A stretch of DNA of 64,000 bases from an uncultured Alphaproteobacteria bacterium (GTDB lineage: Bacteria > Pseudomonadota > Alphaproteobacteria > Caulobacterales > Caulobacteraceae), in the NCBI GenBank assembly GCA_903822175.1, contig CAIJOB010000027.1:1-64000 (forward strand), read 5' to 3'. Position 1 is the stretch's first letter; each line of letters starts with the position of its first letter. The notes under the pieces were generated by a model. It saw only the letters and a program-made list of their open reading frames with translations, was not told the DNA's origin and did not search any database. The position numbers were made by a program, and so were the translations under genes. Positions 60,065 through 64,000 of this stretch are shown one piece after another.

Positions 60065-61339
60065 ATGGGACGCAAGGCGACGGCTCTAACTGCGGCAAAG
60101 GTCAAGACGGCCGGTCCTGGGCGCTATGGCGACGGAAATGGTCTCTATCTGTTTGTCCGGTCCGCCGAGGCGCGGTTCTGGGTCTTCCGCTACACCCGCA
60201 ACGGCCGGATGCGCGAAATGGGTCTGGGCCGTGCGGGCGCCGACGATGCGGCGGTCAAACTCGCCGACGCCCGCGACAGAGCGGCCGACCTTCACAAGAT
60301 GGTGCGGGCCGGTATCGACCCGCTCGACCATCGTGAGGCCAAGGAAGCGGAGGCGGCTGCCGAGGCGCAGCGCGCGGCGGTAAGGGCGATTTCGTTCCGC
60401 ACCGTGACCGAGCGCTATCTGAAGGCGCACGAGAAATCGTGGCGCAACCCAAAGCATCGGGCGCAATGGCGCAATACGCTCGATACGTACGCCCACCCGC
60501 ATCTTGGCGACCTGCCGGTCGGCGACGTTGCGACCGAGCATGTGCTGGCCGCGCTGGAGCCGATCTGGCGCGTGAAGCCCGAAACCGCGACGCGGGTGCG
60601 CGGTCGGATCGAAGCGGTGCTGGACTACGCCCGCTCCCGCGATTGGCGGACGGGCGAAAACCCGGCGCGCTGGCGCGGCCATCTGGCGAACTTACTACCG
60701 GCCCGGGGCAAGGTCGCTCCCGTCGAACACCATGCAGCCCTTCCCTGGGCGGAGATTGGCGCTTTCCTGCCCGTACTGAGGGCGCAGGCGGGCGTTTCAG
60801 CCAAGGCGCTTGAGTTTGCCGTCCTGACCGCCGCGCGGACTGGCGAGACGCTGGGCGCGCGCTGGGGTGAAATCGATTTAGCGGCGAAAGTCTGGACCGT
60901 GCCCGCCGGCCGCATGAAAGCCGGCCGCGAACATCGGGTTCCGCTTTCCGCGCCCGCGCTGGCAGTCCTCACTGACATTGCGAAGCTGCGGACCACCGAC
61001 AACGCCGAGGCGTTTGTCTTTCCGGGCGCAGCGGATGGTCAGCCGCTCTCGATCATGGCGATGACGATGGTTCTGCGCCGCATGAAGCGCGGCGATCTGA
61101 CGGTCCACGGTTTCCGCTCCACCTTCCGCGATTGGGTCGGCGAGGCGACGGCAACGCCCCGCGAGGTCGCCGAGGCCGCGCTGGCGCACACGGTGGCCGA
61201 CAAGACTGAAGCCGCCTATGCGCGCGGCGACCTTTTCGAAAAGCGGCGCCGATTGATGGACCAATGGGCGAGGTTCACGGCCCTTCCACCGCGCGCTGAC
61301 AACGTGCGGTCCCTGCACGGTTCGGGGACGACGGCATGA
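60065..61339 (+). CDS. int: Tyrosine recombinase/integrase (P4-type)
   Basis: The 424-residue integrase has an N-terminal DUF4102-type arm-binding domain (about 1-95), a SAM-like core-binding domain (about 110-195) and the catalytic domain with Arg258 (AARTGE), HGFR at 348-351, His375 and the nucleophile Tyr385. It integrates the element into tRNA-Ser. The start is close after TAGGGGAC boxes; its stop overlaps the next gene (ATGA). Confidence 0.95.
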   Translation: MGRKATALTAAKVKTAGPGRYGDGNGLYLFVRSAEARFWVFRYTRNGRMREMGLGRAGADDAAVKLADARDRAADLHKMVRAGIDPLDHREAKEAEAAAEAQRAAVRAISFRTVTERYLKAHEKSWRNPKHRAQWRNTLDTYAHPHLGDLPVGDVATEHVLAALEPIWRVKPETATRVRGRIEAVLDYARSRDWRTGENPARWRGHLANLLPARGKVAPVEHHAALPWAEIGAFLPVLRAQAGVSAKALEFAVLTAARTGETLGARWGEIDLAAKVWTVPAGRMKAGREHRVPLSAPALAVLTDIAKLRTTDNAEAFVFPGAADGQPLSIMAMTMVLRRMKRGDLTVHGFRSTFRDWVGEATATPREVAEAALAHTVADKTEAAYARGDLFEKRRRLMDQWARFTALPPRADNVRSLHGSGTTA

Positions 61340-61911
61340 GCGGTGTTGGCGGCACCGATGGACGAGTCGAATCTGAAGCCAATCGCGAGGCCGATGATGC
61401 TCAAACGATGGCAGAGCTACGCGCAAGGCTCGATGGCTGGAAACTCGACCAGGGCCCGCGAGCGTTGACGCGCCCTAACGCCATAAGCCTCTTGAAATTG
61501 CTATCCGAATGCCTGGGCCCCGCCCTGGATGAAACGCTCGGCGCGCTGGAGACGGGCGAAAGAATTGTAGCCGATCACCCCTCGGTCAATCTTCTAAACG
61601 AGCTGATAGACGCGCTGGCCGATTTGGACAGTGGCAAAACACATGACGCGCTCGGGGCCGCCAGACATGGCGCCAATAGGCGGCTGGCAACCTGGCAGAG
61701 TCGACTGGACAAGGTGTGGCTCGACACCGTGCTCATCCTGCAGCGGAGGGAGGAGCAAGAGCGGCCGAAGGACGGCCCAAAGGTACTCCGAAAGGCTGCG
61801 GAGGAGAAATTGGCGCGCGCGCTTAGAGCGGTGGGCAAGAATCGGCTGGGCAAACCGGTCACGCAAAAGCTGCTGAAAAGTCTTCGAGATCGGCAAGCAC
61901 ACAGAAAATAG
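61336..61911 (+). CDS. Unknown protein translationally coupled to the integrase
   Basis: The 191-residue protein starts inside the integrase stop (ATGA). It is hydrophilic and mainly helical: an acidic N-terminus, a middle with LLSECLGPALDETLGALETG, and a strongly basic C-terminus (Lys/Arg-rich from about 140). It has no membrane segment or recognisable catalytic motif. The DNA here contains more A/T-rich patches than the flanking chromosome. Possible roles are a recombination directionality or DNA-binding accessory factor; this is a guess from the coupling. Confidence 0.7.
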   Translation: MSGVGGTDGRVESEANREADDAQTMAELRARLDGWKLDQGPRALTRPNAISLLKLLSECLGPALDETLGALETGERIVADHPSVNLLNELIDALADLDSGKTHDALGAARHGANRRLATWQSRLDKVWLDTVLILQRREEQERPKDGPKVLRKAAEEKLARALRAVGKNRLGKPVTQKLLKSLRDRQAHRK

Positions 61912-62017
61912 GGCGTTGTTTCAACTGCATCTACGCACGAATAGGCCCCGTCGATCTGTGCGGTGATCAGAGGCTTCCTTGGGTAGTTCGAACAAATTCG
62001 GACGACGGAGGCCAATA

Positions 62018-62254
62018 ATGACCACCCCCTCTTCAGCTCAAACCCGGCCGTCTCAGTCGGGGGGCGAGCGACCCGCTCCACTTCCTCACGCCCTGGCCTA
62101 TCGCATTGACGAGGTCGCTCAGATGGGCGGGCCACGTCGGACGAAGACCTACGAGCTGGCGGCCGAGGGCAAGCTTCGGCTGGTCCGCGTCGCAGGCCGA
62201 ACACTGGTCGATGGCGATAGCCTCCGAGACCTGCTGCGTCACGGATGCAAATAG
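62018..62254 (+). CDS. Excisionase-like helix-turn-helix protein
   Basis: The 78-residue protein has a disordered N-terminus and an AlpA/MerR-like DNA-binding segment (YRIDEVAQMGG, then RTKTYELAAEGKLRLVRVAG). GGAG precedes the ATG. It is the probable recombination directionality factor of the element, or a small transcriptional activator. A clear terminator follows. Confidence 0.8.
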   Translation: MTTPSSAQTRPSQSGGERPAPLPHALAYRIDEVAQMGGPRRTKTYELAAEGKLRLVRVAGRTLVDGDSLRDLLRHGCK

Positions 62255-62290
62255 AAACCGCCCCGGCGCAGTCAACGCCGAGGCGGGTTT
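62255..62290 (+). terminator. Intrinsic terminator after the excisionase-like gene
   Basis: Directly after the stop codon, arm 62255-62268 pairs with 62276-62290 (CGGCG/CGCCG core, outer AAACC.GCC with GGC.GGTTT), then GGTTTT follows. It separates the excision module from the replication genes. Confidence 0.7.
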
Positions 62291-62381
62291 GGTTTTCGTA
62301 AGAGCCCGATTGATAAGGCAAATTACCAGAATCGAACGGCGCATTCAAGGTTGCTTGCGGCGGGCTGAAAAGGCCCACCCC

Positions 62382-63239
62382 ATGACCATACCCCTTCCCG
62401 AACGCTGGCGACTTTTTCCCGTCGCCGGCGATTGCCGCTCGCCCCTGATCGCCGGTGGTTGCCACAGCGCGACCCCTCACCCTGCTGCGGTGGCCAAGTG
62501 GCGGGCGAGGGGCTTCAACCTGTCACTCGCCTGCGGTCCCGCGTCCGGTGTTCTAGCGCTCGATATCGACAGAAAGGGCGACGTTGACGGCTTCGCGGCA
62601 TTTGCTGAATTGGTGGGGGAGTTCGGGCCGCTGCCCGAGACCGTCGAGAGCATCACGCCCAGCGGCGGAGCCCATCTCCTATTCGCCTTTCCAGACGGCC
62701 CGGCGCCCGCGAACCGGGTGGGGATCAAGCGCTACGCGGCGGACGGATCGCGGCGGGTCTATCGCGGCCTGGACGTGCGAGGTCACGGCGCGTGCATTTG
62801 CCTTCCGCCTTCCCGCAAGCCCGGCGGTTCTTACGCCTGGCGCCGGCCGCCCAGCGACGCGCGCCTTGCGGACCTTCCGCGGTGGTTGCTGGCGCTGTTT
62901 CGTTCGGAGCCGCCACCTCGCCCGCCCGCGCCTCCCTTGAACCTGTCGTCACTGGCAAAGACGGCCCGCTACGTCTGCGCCGCGATTGATGGGGAGTGCG
63001 GCGTGCTGGCCGCCATGCCGAAGGGCTCAGGCCGCAATCAACGCCTTTTCATCGCGTCGGCTCGCCTGGGCGAATTGGTTGGGGCCGGTCTGCTGTTGCA
63101 GGACCGTGCGGAAGACGCCCTTGAGCGGGCAGCTTCCGACTGCGGGCTTGTCCGCGAAGATGGCCTTGGAGCGGTGCGCGCCACTATCGCTAGCGGCATC
63201 CGCCGTGGCGCGCAGAACCCGCGCGAGGTGGGTGCATGA
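62382..63239 (+). CDS. Primase-polymerase (Prim-Pol) domain protein
   Basis: The 285-residue protein has the bifunctional primase-polymerase motif set: LALDIDRKGDVDG (metal-binding acidic residues, about 68-80), SGGAHLLF, and a GACICLPPS-type segment. It probably primes element replication. Its C-terminal half is helical. The stop overlaps the next start (ATGA). Upstream open codons back to 62106 are not part of the domain. Confidence 0.8.
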   Translation: MTIPLPERWRLFPVAGDCRSPLIAGGCHSATPHPAAVAKWRARGFNLSLACGPASGVLALDIDRKGDVDGFAAFAELVGEFGPLPETVESITPSGGAHLLFAFPDGPAPANRVGIKRYAADGSRRVYRGLDVRGHGACICLPPSRKPGGSYAWRRPPSDARLADLPRWLLALFRSEPPPRPPAPPLNLSSLAKTARYVCAAIDGECGVLAAMPKGSGRNQRLFIASARLGELVGAGLLLQDRAEDALERAASDCGLVREDGLGAVRATIASGIRRGAQNPREVGA

Positions 63240-64000
63240 CCTACGCCCCCGACCCTGAGCGCATCGTGGCACACCTTCGCCCTGCGCGCGGTTCCGGACC
63301 GCCGCTGGTTCACGCGCCCGACCTCATGGCACGACCGGCAACGCCCCGGCCCTGGCTTGTTCGTGACGTGATCCCTGGTGCGCAGGTGACGGAACTTCGC
63401 GGCGACGGCGGTGCGGGCAAAAGCACGCTCGCCCTGCAGCTTTGCGTGGCCGCTATCACCGGTCGCGCGTGGCTGAATATGCCTGTGGCAAGCGGGCCTG
63501 CGATCTACCTTGCAAGCGAGGATGACGCCGACGAACTGCGGCGGCGGCTTGACGCTATCGCGGTGCATTTCGGTGTCACCGACGCCAACCTGTCCGGCCT
63601 GCATTTATGGCCGCTGGCCGCCGACGATCCCGCCCTCGTCATCAACTCCGGAGGCTGTGTCGAGCCAACGGCGCGCTTCGACGAACTAGTTGGCCACGTC
63701 GAACAGATACGGCCGGCGGTGGTGGTGCTGGATTCCCGCGCCGACGTGTTCGCGGGCGAGGAAATGAACCGTAACCAAGTCCGGGCCTTCATCGGCATCC
63801 TTCGCAAGCTCGCGCTTGAAACCCGTGCGGCAGTGCTGGTGCTGGCGCATCCCTCTCTCAACGGGCAGGCGAACCGCACCGGCAATAGTGGATCGACGCA
63901 TTGGACGAACGCGGTCCGATCCGCGCTCTACCTGCGCCCGCCAGATCATGACTCCGACGCGGCGCCCGATCCCGACCTCCGTTCGCTGGAGGTGCTGAAA
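63236..64000 (+). CDS. RepA-like AAA ATPase (cut by window edge)
   Basis: 255 codons are visible before the window ends. The protein has a Walker A motif GDGGAGKST (56-64), YLASEDD, a Walker B segment PAVVVLDSRADVF and a GSTHWTN sensor-like motif, as in RepA/KaiC-like replicative helicases of plasmids and integrated elements. Coupled to the primase gene (ATGA), it is likely the element's replicative helicase. Confidence 0.85.
   Translation, partial: MTYAPDPERIVAHLRPARGSGPPLVHAPDLMARPATPRPWLVRDVIPGAQVTELRGDGGAGKSTLALQLCVAAITGRAWLNMPVASGPAIYLASEDDADELRRRLDAIAVHFGVTDANLSGLHLWPLAADDPALVINSGGCVEPTARFDELVGHVEQIRPAVVVLDSRADVFAGEEMNRNQVRAFIGILRKLALETRAAVLVLAHPSLNGQANRTGNSGSTHWTNAVRSALYLRPPDHDSDAAPDPDLRSLEVLK

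Overview
The window looks like a chromosome segment from a Caulobacteraceae-type alphaproteobacterium (Phenylobacterium/Caulobacter-like). The DNA is very GC-rich. It carries a serC RNA-like leader before serC-serA, a GTTC-N7-GTTC LexA box before an imuA-imuB-dnaE2 mutagenesis operon, a TTGACG/GCTATG promoter before zwf, Entner-Doudoroff genes, and many secreted type-B carboxylesterases. The assignment rests on gene content and signals read by eye. No database search was run.

Layout. 1-0.6 kb: tail of a probable insertion sequence beside a small membrane-protein gene that may have lost its start. 0.7-3.6 kb: serine biosynthesis (serC, serA). 3.8-6.4 kb: two short-chain dehydrogenases and a LysR regulator. 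6.4-14.8 kb: an orphan secreted protein family, a transglutaminase-like/TPR protein, two Tat-exported esterases and a TetR regulator. 14.8-20.3 kb: SOS mutagenesis operon (imuA, imuB, dnaE2). 20.5-27.9 kb: two more esterases, Ku, a DUF1330 protein and an M13 metallopeptidase. 27.9-31.4 kb: a small winged-helix-like protein and a chemotaxis trio (MCP, CheW, CheY-like) without CheA. 31.5-36.4 kb: otsB-otsA-ligD, trehalose synthesis apparently co-transcribed with the NHEJ ligase. 36.5-49.2 kb: zwf, then a minus-strand block (HisKA_2 kinase, GH15, debranching enzyme, GT4), then pgl-edd-glk-eda. 49.3-50.4 kb: a small protein and a PEP-CTERM protein. 50.5-59.6 kb: an acyl-CoA/oxygenase catabolic region (enoyl-CoA hydratase, acyl-CoA dehydrogenase, CaiB-type CoA transferase, Rieske oxygenase, permease, thiolase-like protein with a Zn-ribbon partner, PaaI thioesterase). 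59.8 kb to the end: tRNA-Ser(CGA) followed by the left end of an integrated element (integrase, unknown 191-aa protein, excisionase-like protein, primase, RepA-like ATPase) that runs off the window.

The genes fall into a few working groups: central carbon flow through glucose-6-phosphate (zwf-pgl-edd-glk-eda, with trehalose and alpha-glucan enzymes around it); DNA damage tolerance and repair (imuABdnaE2, ku, ligD); and uptake and breakdown of ester and acyl-CoA substrates. The parts most worth a second look are three TAGGGGAC boxes framing the tRNA/integrase junction, the unknown gene translationally coupled to the integrase, the otsBA-ligD arrangement with a stress-type promoter candidate before ku, and a thiolase-like protein lacking both catalytic cysteines beside its DUF35-type partner.
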